NCBI RefSeq assembly: GCF_002005565.1
Contig: NZ_BDJC01000014.1
Span: 62,001-126,000 of the forward strand
DNA: 64,000 nt
From: Streptomyces sp. JHA26
GTDB lineage: Bacteria > Actinomycetota > Actinomycetes > Streptomycetales > Streptomycetaceae
Direction: 5' to 3'
Part shown: piece by piece, positions 16,718-26,494 of the stretch
Layout of the letters: the number at the start of each line of letters is the position of its first letter
Position numbering within the stretch: the stretch's first letter is position 1
Made by a program: the position numbers and the translations under genes
The notes under the pieces: generated by a model
The model's database searches: none
What the model was told of the DNA's origin: nothing
What the model saw: only the letters and a program-made list of their open reading frames with translations

Positions 16718-18082
16718 TTGAGTACGGGACCCGGAGCAGCTTCCGCCCCCGCACCTGACCACGACGACCCCCTGTCCAAGGCCCCCGCGGCCCCGCGCAA
16801 GACGTCCATGTTCGCCTCCCTGAGGGTCAGGAACTACCGCCTGTTCTTCCTGGGCCAGGTCGTCTCCAACATCGGCACCTGGATGCAGCGCATCGCCCAG
16901 GACTGGCTGGTGCTCAGCCTCACCGGCTCCTCCGCGGCCGTCGGCATCACCACCGCCCTGCAGTTCCTGCCGATGCTGCTCTTCGGCCTCTACGGCGGCG
17001 TCCTCGTCGACCGGCTGCGCAAGCGGCCCACGCTGCTGGTCACCCAGTCCGCGATGGCCCTGACCGCGCTCGCCCTCGCCGTCCTCACCCTGACCGGCCA
17101 CGTCCAGGTCTGGCACGTCTACGTCGCCGCCTTCGCGATGGGCCTGGCCACCGTCATGGACAACCCCGCCCGCCAGTCCTTCGTCTCCGAGCTCGTCGGC
17201 CGCGACCAGCTGCAGAACGCCGTCAGCCTCAACTCCGCCAACTTCCAGTCCGCCCGCCTGGTCGGCCCCGCCGTCGCCGGCCTGATGATCACCGGCGTGG
17301 GCACCGGCTGGGCGTTCCTCGCCAACGGCCTGTCCTTCGTGGCGCCGCTGAGCTGCCTGCTGCTGATGCGCGCCCGCGAGCTGCACGTCGTCCGGCGCGC
17401 CCCGCGCGGCAAGGGACAGCTGCGCGAGGGCCTGCACTACGTCGCCGGGCGCCCCGAGCTGATCTGGACCATCGTCCTGGTCGGCTTCATCGGCACCTTC
17501 GGCTTCAACTTCCCGGTCTTCCTGTCCGCCTTCGCCGACGACGTCTTCCACGCGGGCGCCGGCGAGTACAGCCTCTTCAACACCCTCATGGCCGTCGGCT
17601 CCCTGACCGGCGCCCTGCTCGCCGCCCGGCGCGGCACGGCCCGGCTGCGCGTCCTGATCGCGGCGGCGCTCGGCTTCGGCGTCCTGGAGATCGTCGCGGC
17701 GACGGCGCCGGAGCTGTGGCTGTTCGCCCTGCTGATGATCCCGATCGGCGTCTTCAGCATGACAGTCAACGTCACCGCCAACACCAGCATCCAGATGTCC
17801 ACCGACCCGGCCATGCGGGGCCGCGTCATGGCCCTGTACATGATGGTCTTCCTCGGCGGCTCCCCCGTCGGCGCCCCGATCGTCGGCTGGGTCACCGACA
17901 CCTACGGCGCCCGGGTCGGCTTCGCCGCGGGCGGCGCGGTGGCCGCCACCGCCGCGCTCGTCATCGGCCTGGTCCTGGCCCGCGTCGGCAACCTGCGCCT
18001 GTCGGTCGGCTGGCACCGGGGGCATCCGCAGGTCCGCTTCGTGCCGCGCGAGCACCGGGAGGAGCTGGCGCCGGCGGCGTAG
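16718..18082 (+). CDS. MFS exporter (EntS/MFS_3-like)
   Basis: 454 residues from TTG at 16718, chosen because GAGGAGGCG lies at good spacing upstream. Early SLRVRNYRLFFLGQVVSNIGTWMQRIAQDWLV is characteristic of the MFS_3/enterobactin-exporter-like group, followed by the loop DRLRKRP. About 12 helices. Probably a drug or siderophore-type exporter controlled by the upstream MarR protein; the substrate is unknown. Confidence 0.88.
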   Translation: MSTGPGAASAPAPDHDDPLSKAPAAPRKTSMFASLRVRNYRLFFLGQVVSNIGTWMQRIAQDWLVLSLTGSSAAVGITTALQFLPMLLFGLYGGVLVDRLRKRPTLLVTQSAMALTALALAVLTLTGHVQVWHVYVAAFAMGLATVMDNPARQSFVSELVGRDQLQNAVSLNSANFQSARLVGPAVAGLMITGVGTGWAFLANGLSFVAPLSCLLLMRARELHVVRRAPRGKGQLREGLHYVAGRPELIWTIVLVGFIGTFGFNFPVFLSAFADDVFHAGAGEYSLFNTLMAVGSLTGALLAARRGTARLRVLIAAALGFGVLEIVAATAPELWLFALLMIPIGVFSMTVNVTANTSIQMSTDPAMRGRVMALYMMVFLGGSPVGAPIVGWVTDTYGARVGFAAGGAVAATAALVIGLVLARVGNLRLSVGWHRGHPQVRFVPREHREELAPAA

Positions 18083-18102
18083 AGGTCTGGGAAGGTGACG
18101 GC

Positions 18103-18675
18103 ATGAGACTCTTCGCCGCCGTACTGCCCCCCGAGGACGTCGTCGCCGATCTCGCCGCCGAGGTGGCCGTGCTCAGGAGGCTGCCCGGCGCGGACGGGCT
18201 GCGCTGGACGGGGCGCCCCGGCTGGCACCTCACGCTCGCCTTCTACGGTGAGGTCGACGACGCCCTCGTCCCCGACCTGTCGGCCCGCCTGGAGAGGGCG
18301 GCCCACCGCACCCCGCCCTTCGAGCTGGCACTGCGCGGCGGCGGCCAGTTCGGGCACGGGCGGGCCCTGTGGGCCGGGGCGGCGGGCGGCCTGCCCACCC
18401 TGCGCCTGCTCGCCGAGCGCGCCGAGTCGGCGGGGCGCAGGGCGGGCATCGAGATGGGGGAGCACCGCCGCTACAAGGCCCACCTGACGCTGGCCCGCAG
18501 CCGGGACGCGTTCGACGCGGCGCCGTACGTCGACGCGCTGGCCGGCTTCACCGGCCGCACCTGGACCGTGACCGACCTGGCGCTGGTCCGCAGCAACCTG
18601 CCGAGGTCCGGCGTGCCGGGCGAACAGCCCCGCTACGAGACGGTCGCCCGCAGCCCGCTCGGCGCGTCCGGTTAG
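18103..18675 (+). CDS. thpR: RNA 2',3'-cyclic phosphodiesterase (2'-5' RNA ligase family)
   Basis: 190 residues from ATG at 18103. The two catalytic HxTx motifs of the 2H phosphoesterase superfamily are present: HLTLAF near residue 44 and HLTLAR near residue 127. The start MRLFAAVLPPE is typical. ThpR-type enzymes hydrolyse 2',3'-cyclic phosphate ends of RNA. It follows the MFS gene by 20 nt and may be co-transcribed with it. Confidence 0.9.
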   Translation: MRLFAAVLPPEDVVADLAAEVAVLRRLPGADGLRWTGRPGWHLTLAFYGEVDDALVPDLSARLERAAHRTPPFELALRGGGQFGHGRALWAGAAGGLPTLRLLAERAESAGRRAGIEMGEHRRYKAHLTLARSRDAFDAAPYVDALAGFTGRTWTVTDLALVRSNLPRSGVPGEQPRYETVARSPLGASG

Positions 18676-18685
18676 GCTCGGGGGC

Positions 18686-18772
18686 GTGGACCCGAAGACC
18701 CGTAACCGGATCATGGCCGGTGTGCTCGTGCTGATGTTCGTCGTCGTGGCGGTGGCGGCGGCGCTCGGTTAG
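18686..18772 (+). CDS. 28-residue single-pass membrane protein
   Basis: GTG at 18686 opens an ORF encoding MDPKTRNRIMAGVLVLMFVV and then an Ala/Val-rich end. A short basic N-terminus precedes one uninterrupted membrane helix. It begins 10 nt after the thpR stop, and such a composition is unlikely as a chance frame. Its last codons form one arm of a terminator and its stop lies in the loop. Function unknown. Confidence 0.65.
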   Translation: MDPKTRNRIMAGVLVLMFVVVAVAAALG

Positions 18773-18793
18773 CCGAGCCCCGCCGCCACCGCC
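18748..18793. terminator. Bidirectional terminator: 21-bp inverted repeat with one mismatch
   Basis: Arms 18748-18768 and 18773-18793 pair at 20 of 21 positions around the loop TTAG, which contains the stop codon of the 28-residue membrane protein. It lies between convergent genes. Confidence 0.8.
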
Positions 18794-18807
18794 GGACCCC
18801 GCGCGTC

Positions 18808-19800
18808 CTACCAGGCGAAGGCCTCCGGCGACGGCCCCGGGCCCGGGAAGATCTCGTCGAGCCCGGCCAGCAGCTCGTCCGACAGCTCCAGCTCCACGGC
18901 CCGCAGCGCCGACGCGAGCTGCTCGGCCGTACGCGGACCCACGATCGGGCCGGTCACCCCGGGCCGGGTCAGCAGCCAGGCCAGCGCGGCCTCGCCGGGC
19001 TCGACGCCGTGTTTGTCGAGCAGGTCCTCGTAGGCCTGGACCTGCGCGCGCTTCGCCGGGTCGGCCAGGGTGTCGGCCGCCCGTCCGGAGGCGCGGCGCC
19101 CGCCCTGGACCTCCTTCTTGATGACCCCGCCCAGCAGCCCGCCGTGCAGCGGCGACCAGGGGATGACGCCGAGGCCGTAGTCCTGCGCGGCCGGGATGAC
19201 CTCCATCTCGGCCCGGCGCTCGGCCAGGTTGTACAGGCACTGCTCGCTGACCAGACCGATCGTCCCGCCGCGCCGGGCGGCGGTCTCGTTGGCCTGGGCG
19301 ATCTTGTAGCCGGGGAAGTTCGACGACCCGGCGTAGAGGATCTTGCCCTGCTGGACCAGGGTGTCGATGGCCTGCCAGATCTCGTCGAAACCGGTGGCGC
19401 GGTCGATGTGGTGGAACTGGTAGAGGTCGATGTGGTCGGTCTGCAGCCGCTTGAGGCTGGCGTCGACCGCACGCCGGATGTTCACGGCGGACAGCTTGTC
19501 GTGGTTGGGCCACGCCTCGCCGTCGGGGCCCATGTTGCCGTACACCTTGGTGGCGATGACGGTCTTGTCGCGCCGGTCGCCGCCCTGGGCGAACCAGTTG
19601 CCGATGATCTCCTCGGTACGGCCCTTGTTCTCGCCCCAGCCGTACACGTTGGCGGTGTCGAAGAAGTTGATGCCGGCGTCCAGCGCCGCGTCCATGATGG
19701 CGTGGCTGTCGGCCTCGTCGGTCTGCGGACCGAAGTTCATGGTGCCGAGGACGAGCCGGCTGACCTTGAGTCCCGTGCGTCCGAGCTGCGTGTACTTCAT
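18808..19800 (-). CDS. Aldo/keto reductase
   Basis: 330 residues from ATG at 19800. It begins MKYTQLGRTGLKVSRLVLGT, the standard AKR opening, with the active-site region FFDTANVYGWGENKGR (Asp, Tyr), a Lys in the VIATKVYG segment and His in YQFHHID. The NADPH-binding C-terminal part includes GPIVGPRTAEQL. Resembles the YajO/Tas-type group; the natural substrate cannot be inferred. The Uma2 gene lies 52 nt upstream on the same strand. Confidence 0.92.
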   Translation of the reverse strand: MKYTQLGRTGLKVSRLVLGTMNFGPQTDEADSHAIMDAALDAGINFFDTANVYGWGENKGRTEEIIGNWFAQGGDRRDKTVIATKVYGNMGPDGEAWPNHDKLSAVNIRRAVDASLKRLQTDHIDLYQFHHIDRATGFDEIWQAIDTLVQQGKILYAGSSNFPGYKIAQANETAARRGGTIGLVSEQCLYNLAERRAEMEVIPAAQDYGLGVIPWSPLHGGLLGGVIKKEVQGGRRASGRAADTLADPAKRAQVQAYEDLLDKHGVEPGEAALAWLLTRPGVTGPIVGPRTAEQLASALRAVELELSDELLAGLDEIFPGPGPSPEAFAW

Positions 19801-19852
19801 GGTCCCCAAGCCAACGACTTGGAGTGCGCTCGAGGCAAGCGGGCGCGGGGGG

Positions 19853-20440
19853 TTAGGCGCGCGGGAAGCCGGCGGTGGGGAGCGTGAGGTCGAGGACGGT
19901 GCCGGTGAGGTCCAGGTCCTCTCCGAAGACGACCCGGGTCTCGGTCGTGTAGTCGCCGTCCTTGGGGTGGGTGAAGACGTGGCACCTGCCCTGGTACGGG
20001 TCGGCGATGAGGTGGAGGGGGACCTCGGCGGTGGCGTAGGCCAGCTTCTTGGGGCCGTAGTCGTTGGCGGCGGTGCCTTGGGAGACGACCTCGGCGACGA
20101 ACTCGACGTCCTGGTGGCGCCAGTGGCCCGTCTCGTCCTGCTCCGCTCCGTCACGGAGCTTGGCGACGTCCGGGCAGAAGCCGTTCTCGTGGCCGGGGAA
20201 GTCGATGCGGACGTCCGAGAGGACGGCGACGTCCATGCCGAACCGGTCCTCGATGGGCCGTACGATCCGGCGGATGATTCCCCAGCGCGTGCCGCGCTGC
20301 GGTGTCATGTGGACGGTGCCCCCGACGATCTCGACCCTGAATCCTTCGGGGACGGGCATCCGCTCCAGCCGCTCGAACCACTCGTCCAGGCGCTGGGTGC
20401 TGGCGTCGGCCATGGCGGTCCTGTCTTCGAGGACGGTCAT
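19853..20440 (-). CDS. Uma2 family (DUF820) putative endonuclease-fold protein
   Basis: 195 residues from ATG at 20440, supported by GGAGG eight bases upstream. The PD-(D/E)XK-like core is visible: FCPDVAKLRD, then EFVAEVVSQGTAANDYGPKKLAYA with the acidic and lysine residues in expected order, and an early PEGFRVEIVGGTVHMTP. Streptomyces carry many Uma2 copies of unknown role; nuclease activity is only inferred from the fold. Confidence 0.9.
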   Translation of the reverse strand: MTVLEDRTAMADASTQRLDEWFERLERMPVPEGFRVEIVGGTVHMTPQRGTRWGIIRRIVRPIEDRFGMDVAVLSDVRIDFPGHENGFCPDVAKLRDGAEQDETGHWRHQDVEFVAEVVSQGTAANDYGPKKLAYATAEVPLHLIADPYQGRCHVFTHPKDGDYTTETRVVFGEDLDLTGTVLDLTLPTAGFPRA

Positions 20441-20541
20441 CGTGGCGCTCCTCCCCGGCCGTCCCACGGGCGGGAGCGGCCGCGCGGTACAACGATACGT
20501 ACGGCGGCCGGGTCACGGCAGGGCGCGCATATGCCAGGCGA

Positions 20542-21222
20542 CTAGGGGGCGCCCGTGTAGGGCCCGCCCAGCCCCCACTCCCCGTGCAGCGCCTCCGCGA
20601 ACGCCCCCGCGATCTTGTGCTCGCCGTCGGCGTTGGGGTGGGTGCCGTCGTACGTGTCCGTGTGGAAGTCGTACGACGCCGGCGGCGGGACGAGGAGGAG
20701 CGGGGAGCGCCGCTCGTCGAGGTCGGTGATCGTCTCGGCCAGGAGGCCGTTGAAGCGGTGGACCTGGGCGGCGAAGGCCGCGTCGGCCTCCACCCGGACG
20801 TTCGTGATCACCGGCATGACGGCCACGCGGACGCGCGGGTTCGCCGACCGGGCCGCGGCCACGAAGGCGCGGACGTTGTCCGCGGTCTGCTCCGGGTTGG
20901 TGTAGAAACCGAGGTCGATCAGACCGAGGGAGACCAGGAGCACGTCCGCGCGGTGGGCGCGGACCGCCTCGCCGATCAGCGGCGTCATGTGGTGCCAGCC
21001 CTCGCCCCAGCCGGCCAGGTGGGCGCGGGGGAAGTCGGGGTCGGCGTAGGCGCACGAGGTGGGGGCGTCCGTCGACGGGTCGTGCAGCGTCTCGCGGGGG
21101 CCGACGAACGTGAAGGGGCGGCCGTACGCGTCGCGCAGGTGCTGCCACATGCGGTAGCGCCAGGTGTGTTCCCCGGCGCTCCCGATCGTCATGGAGTCAC
21201 CGACGAACATGAACCTGAGCAT
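20542..21222 (-). CDS. SGNH/GDSL-type hydrolase
   Basis: 226 residues from ATG at 21222. Block I is FMFVGDSMTIGS with the nucleophile Ser; block V is DGTHPNADGE with the catalytic Asp and His. An oxyanion Gly (SLGLIDLGF region) is in place, while the usual GxND Asn of block III is replaced. No signal peptide, so probably cytoplasmic. Resembles Streptomyces esterases of the rhamnogalacturonan acetylesterase/lipase superfamily; substrate unknown. Confidence 0.87.
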   Translation of the reverse strand: MLRFMFVGDSMTIGSAGEHTWRYRMWQHLRDAYGRPFTFVGPRETLHDPSTDAPTSCAYADPDFPRAHLAGWGEGWHHMTPLIGEAVRAHRADVLLVSLGLIDLGFYTNPEQTADNVRAFVAAARSANPRVRVAVMPVITNVRVEADAAFAAQVHRFNGLLAETITDLDERRSPLLLVPPPASYDFHTDTYDGTHPNADGEHKIAGAFAEALHGEWGLGGPYTGAP

Positions 21223-21322
21223 CCGCTCATCATGGAGGATCGGCCTGGCCGGCGCGATGTGAGCCCGGCCACGCAGGGTGACCGGCGGCGTGAACGCCCC
21301 CGCGGGATGGCAGGCTTGGCGC

Positions 21323-22306
21323 ATGCGCCGATCTTTCGCCCTCCTTGCCTCGGCCCTCCTCGTGGGCGCGTTCGCCGTGCCCGCCTCCGCCGCGGACGGG
21401 GACGGAGGGAGCGGCGGGAGCGACGGGTTCACGATCAAGGACCCGCGCATCACCGAGTCCAGCGGCCTCGCCGCCTCCCGCCTCCACCCCGGCGTCTACT
21501 GGACCCACAACGACCAGGACACCGGGCCCTACCTCTACGCCGTCGACGGCGCCACCGGCGAGACCGTCGCGCGCGTCACGCTCTCCGGCGTGGGCACGCC
21601 CCGGGACGTCGAGGCGATCTCCATCGGCCCCGGCAACAAGATCTTCGTCGGCGACATCGGCGACAACCTCGGCGGCACCTGGCCGTACGTGTGGATCTAC
21701 GAGCTGCCCGAGCCGAGGGAACTGAAGGACCAGACCGTCAAGGCCACGCAGTACGTCGTGAAGTACGCGGACGGCGCCCGCGACGCCGAGTCGATGGTCG
21801 TGCACCCGAAGACGGGGCGGGTCTACATCATCGACAAGAACGAGGACGGCGGGCACCTGTACGAGGGCCCGGCGAAGCTGTCGTCGTCCGGCACCAACGT
21901 CTTCGAGCCCACCGTCCCGGTCGACCTGTGGGCCACGGACGCCGCGTTCTCCCCGGACGGCGAGCAGCTCGTCGTGCGCGGTTACCTCGGCGGCATCCGG
22001 TACGCCTGGAACGGCGGGAAGATCCAGCGCAAGGGCCGGATCAGCGTCCCCCTGGGGCAGGGGGAGTCCGCCACCTACACGGCCGACGGGAAGAAGCTGC
22101 TGCTCGGGATGGAGGGCGCGAACAGCCCGGTGCAGGCCCAGGACGCGCCCGGGGACGGCGGCGAGACGCCCTCGTCCTCCTCGGGAGGCACGTCCGCCTC
22201 CTCCGGCGACTCGTCCGACGGGAACACGCTCAAGGTCGGCGCGGTCGGCCTGCTCGTGGCGTGCGCGGTGCTGTTCGGGCTGCGGCGGCTGTTCCGGCGT
22301 ACCTGA
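21323..22306 (+). CDS. Secreted, C-terminally membrane-anchored beta-propeller-like protein
   Basis: 327 residues from ATG at 21323; a signal peptide ends at about residue 26 (VPASA). The body has repeated strand-turn units: ITESSGLAASRLHPGVYWTH, FVGDIGDNLGG, AESMVVHPKTGRVYIIDKN, DAAFSPDGEQLVV, typical of a WD/YncE-like propeller. A Ser/Gly-rich linker leads to a final hydrophobic helix and Arg-rich end, a membrane anchor with cytoplasmic tail. No catalytic residues recognised. Confidence 0.82.
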   Translation: MRRSFALLASALLVGAFAVPASAADGDGGSGGSDGFTIKDPRITESSGLAASRLHPGVYWTHNDQDTGPYLYAVDGATGETVARVTLSGVGTPRDVEAISIGPGNKIFVGDIGDNLGGTWPYVWIYELPEPRELKDQTVKATQYVVKYADGARDAESMVVHPKTGRVYIIDKNEDGGHLYEGPAKLSSSGTNVFEPTVPVDLWATDAAFSPDGEQLVVRGYLGGIRYAWNGGKIQRKGRISVPLGQGESATYTADGKKLLLGMEGANSPVQAQDAPGDGGETPSSSSGGTSASSGDSSDGNTLKVGAVGLLVACAVLFGLRRLFRRT

Positions 22307-22310
22307 GACG

Positions 22311-22353
22311 CGGAGAGGGCGCCCGGCGGATCGTCCGCCGGGCGCCCTCTCCG
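22311..22353. terminator. Bidirectional terminator: 20-bp perfect inverted repeat
   Basis: 22311-22330 and 22334-22353 are exact reverse complements with a 3-nt loop (TCG). It lies wholly between two convergent genes. Confidence 0.9.
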
Positions 22354-22370
22354 TGTGCTGTCGCCGGAGG

Positions 22371-23576
<1,206 letters not shown>

Positions 23577-23599
23577 CTACAAGGGACCATCCTGGACGC

Positions 23600-26476
23600 A
23601 TGACCGATCTGGAGGCAGCACTGCGCAGGGCCGTCCGCGGCGAGGTCGGGTTCGACGTCACCTCCCGGGCGCTGACCACCATGGACGCGTCCAACTACCG
23701 GCGCGTGCCGCTCGGCGTGGTGGCGCCGAGGGACGCCGACGACGTGGCGGCCGTGCTGGAGGTGTGCCGGGAGCGGGGCGTGCCGGTCGTGGCGCGCGGC
23801 GGCGGCACGTCGATCGCGGGGCAGGCGACGGGCACGGGCGTCGTGCTCGACTTCACCCGGCACATGAACCGGCTGGTGGCCCTCGCCCCGGAAGCGCGTA
23901 CGGCCGTCGTCCAGCCGGGGCTCGTCCTCGACCGGCTCCAGGAGGCCGCCGCCCCGCACGGCCTGCGCTTCGGCCCCGACCCCTCCACCCACAGCCGCTG
24001 CACGCTGGGCGGCATGATCGGCAACAACTCCTGCGGCTCGCACTCGGTGGCCTGGGGCACGACGGCGGACAGCGTGCGGGAGCTGACGGTGCTGACCGCG
24101 CGGGGGCGGTCCCTGCGGCTGGGGCGCGACTGGGCCGGGGCCCCTTCGGGCCTGCGCGAACTGGTCGACGGTGACCTGGCCCGCCTGCGCACGGGCTTCC
24201 CCGACCTGCCCCGCCGCATCTCCGGCTACGCGCTGGACGCGCTGTTGCCGGAGCGCGGCGCCGACGTGGCCCGTTCCTTCTGCGGCTCGGAGGGCACGCT
24301 GGGCGTGCTGACGGAGGCCGTCGTCCGGCTGGTCGAGGCGCCGCGGGCGCGGGCGCTGGCGGTGCTGGGGTACGCCGACGAGGCGGGGGCGGCGGAGGCG
24401 GCGGCGGGCCTGCTGCCCCTCGGTCCCCTGACCGTGGAGGGCATGGCCGCCGACCTCGTGCCGTCCCCGGTCGGACTGCCCCGGGGCGGGGCCTGGCTGT
24501 TCGTGGAGACGGGCGGCGACACGGAGGCGGAGGCGCGGGCGCGCGCGGACGCGGTGGTGCGGGCGGCCGATGTGGTGGACGCCCTCGTGGTGACCGACCC
24601 GGCCGGGCAGCGGACGCTGTGGCGGATCAGGGAGGACGCGAGCGGTACGGCGACGCGGATGCCTGGGGGCACCTCCCGGACGGAGTCTGGGGGAGGTGCG
24701 GAGGCGTGGCCGGGGTGGGAGGACTGCGCGGTGCCGCCGGCGCGGCTCGGCGGCTACCTGCGGGACTTCAGGGCGCTGCTGACCTCCCACGGCCTGCGCG
24801 GCACGCCGTACGGGCACTTCGGCGACGGCTGCATCCACGTGCGCATCGACTTCGACCTGCTGTCGGACGCCGGGGTGGCCCGTTTCCGCCGCTTCTCGGA
24901 GGAGCTGGCGGACGTGGTCGTGGCGCACGGCGGCTCGCTGTCGGGCGAGCACGGGGACGGGCAGGCGCGGGCGGAGCTGCTGCCGCGGATGTACGGCGCG
25001 GAGACGGTGGCCCTCTTCGAGCGGGCCAAGGGCGTCTGGGACCCGGACGACCTCCTCAACCCGGGGATGCTGGTCCGCCCGGCACCGCTGGACGCGAACC
25101 TGCGCTTCGCCGTCCTGCCGCACGAGCCGGTGGACGTGGCGTTCGGCTACCCGTCCGACGGGGGCGACTTCTCGGCGGCGGTGCGCCGCTGCGTCGGGGT
25201 CGCCAAGTGCCGTACGACGTCGGCGGCGGGGGCCTCGGTGATGTGCCCGTCCTTCCGTGCGACGGGGGAGGAGGAGCACTCCACGCGGGGGCGCGCCCGG
25301 CTGCTGCACGAGATGCTCGCGGGCGAGCTGGTGACGGACGGCTGGCGGTCGACGGAGGTCCGGGACGCCCTGGACCTGTGCCTGTCCTGCAAGGGCTGCC
25401 GCTCCGACTGCCCGGTCGAGGTCGACATGGCCACGTACAAGGCGGAGTTCCTGCACCACCACTACGCCGGGCGCCGCCGCCCCGCCGCCCACTACGCGAT
25501 GGGGTGGCTGCCGGTGTGGCTGCGCTGGGCGGCACGGGCGCGGGTGGCACCGGTCGTCAACGCGCTCGCGTCGGTACGGCCGTTGGCGGCGGTGGCGAAA
25601 CGGCTGGGCGGGATCGCGGGGGAGCGGGAGGTGCCGCGGCTGGCGGGGGAGACGTTCAGCCGGTGGTGGCGGGGGCGGCGTCGAGGGCCGGTCGGGGGCG
25701 GCGACTTGGTGGTCCTGTGGCCGGACACGTTCACCGAGCACCTCTCGCCCTCCGTGGGCCGGGCGGCCGTACGGGTGCTGGAGGCGGCGGGGCTGCGGGT
25801 GGCGCTGCCGCCGACGCTGCGGGGAGGGGGCGTCGGGGACGGTCGTACGAGGTCCGCGATGGCTCTCCTGGCCGCCCGCCGGGGCCGGGTCTGCTGCGGC
25901 CTGACGTACGTCTCCACGGGCCAACTGGACCGCGCCCGCGCGGTGATGCGCCGCACGCTGGACCTGATGGCCCCGGTGCTGGAGACGTCCGCGCCGGTCG
26001 TCGTCCTGGAACCGAGCTGCGCGGCGGCCCTGCGCACGGACCTGCCCGAGCTGCTCCACGACGACCCGCGCGCGGCCCGGCTGGCGGCGCGGGTGCTGAC
26101 CTTCGCGGAGGCGCTGGAGCGCCACGCCCCCGACTGGACCCCGCCCGCGGTGGACCGTCCGGTCACCGGCCAGACCCACTGCCACCAGCACGCGGTCCTG
26201 GGCGAAGCGGCCGACCGCCGACTGCGCGAGGCGGCGGGCCTGACCGGTGAGCTGAGCGGCGGCTGCTGCGGCCTCGCGGGCAACTTCGGTTTCGAGGACG
26301 GCCACTACGAGGTGTCGGTGGCCTGCGCGGAGGACCAGCTGCTCCCGTCGGTGCGCGAGGCGCCGGACGACGCGGTGGTCCTGGCGGACGGCTTCTCGTG
26401 CCGGACCCAGCTGGAGCAACTGGCGGGGGTGCGGGGGCGGCATTTGGCGGAGGTGCTGGCGGAAGGGCTGGAGTGA
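23600..26476 (+). CDS. FAD-binding and Fe-S cluster-containing oxidoreductase (D-lactate/glycolate dehydrogenase-like)
   Basis: 958 residues. Domains in order: FAD_binding_4 (about 35-175, with ARGGGTSIAGQA), FAD-oxidase C (to about 500, with GTPYGHFGDGCIHVRI and GEHGDGQAR), a 4Fe-4S region with cysteines near 531-550 and the CLSCKGCRSDCP motif near 593-604, and a CCG domain with CCGLAGNFG near 889. Such fused proteins oxidise D-lactate or related 2-hydroxyacids and pass electrons to quinone. An unusual Gly/Ser-rich insertion near residues 354-366 is encoded by a small inverted repeat. Confidence 0.9.
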   Translation: MTDLEAALRRAVRGEVGFDVTSRALTTMDASNYRRVPLGVVAPRDADDVAAVLEVCRERGVPVVARGGGTSIAGQATGTGVVLDFTRHMNRLVALAPEARTAVVQPGLVLDRLQEAAAPHGLRFGPDPSTHSRCTLGGMIGNNSCGSHSVAWGTTADSVRELTVLTARGRSLRLGRDWAGAPSGLRELVDGDLARLRTGFPDLPRRISGYALDALLPERGADVARSFCGSEGTLGVLTEAVVRLVEAPRARALAVLGYADEAGAAEAAAGLLPLGPLTVEGMAADLVPSPVGLPRGGAWLFVETGGDTEAEARARADAVVRAADVVDALVVTDPAGQRTLWRIREDASGTATRMPGGTSRTESGGGAEAWPGWEDCAVPPARLGGYLRDFRALLTSHGLRGTPYGHFGDGCIHVRIDFDLLSDAGVARFRRFSEELADVVVAHGGSLSGEHGDGQARAELLPRMYGAETVALFERAKGVWDPDDLLNPGMLVRPAPLDANLRFAVLPHEPVDVAFGYPSDGGDFSAAVRRCVGVAKCRTTSAAGASVMCPSFRATGEEEHSTRGRARLLHEMLAGELVTDGWRSTEVRDALDLCLSCKGCRSDCPVEVDMATYKAEFLHHHYAGRRRPAAHYAMGWLPVWLRWAARARVAPVVNALASVRPLAAVAKRLGGIAGEREVPRLAGETFSRWWRGRRRGPVGGGDLVVLWPDTFTEHLSPSVGRAAVRVLEAAGLRVALPPTLRGGGVGDGRTRSAMALLAARRGRVCCGLTYVSTGQLDRARAVMRRTLDLMAPVLETSAPVVVLEPSCAAALRTDLPELLHDDPRAARLAARVLTFAEALERHAPDWTPPAVDRPVTGQTHCHQHAVLGEAADRRLREAAGLTGELSGGCCGLAGNFGFEDGHYEVSVACAEDQLLPSVREAPDDAVVLADGFSCRTQLEQLAGVRGRHLAEVLAEGLE
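24665..24703. repeat. Mini inverted repeat inserted in frame in an oxidoreductase gene
   Basis: GCACCTCCC (24669-24677) and GGGAGGTGC (24691-24699) flank a 13-nt loop, with extra G runs outside. The stretch encodes PGGTSRTESGGGA between a conserved IREDASGTATRM and EAWPGWEDCAVPP. Similar GGGGGCACCTCCC-type palindromes are scattered in Streptomyces genomes; that is recalled, not searched. Confidence 0.6.
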
Positions 26477-26494
26477 GGGCGCCGGTGGGGGCTC

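Noticed and set aside
19853..20440. Uma2 protein as evidence of a mobile element or defence island
   Set aside because: Uma2 genes are scattered widely in Streptomyces and no transposase or defence gene adjoins this one.
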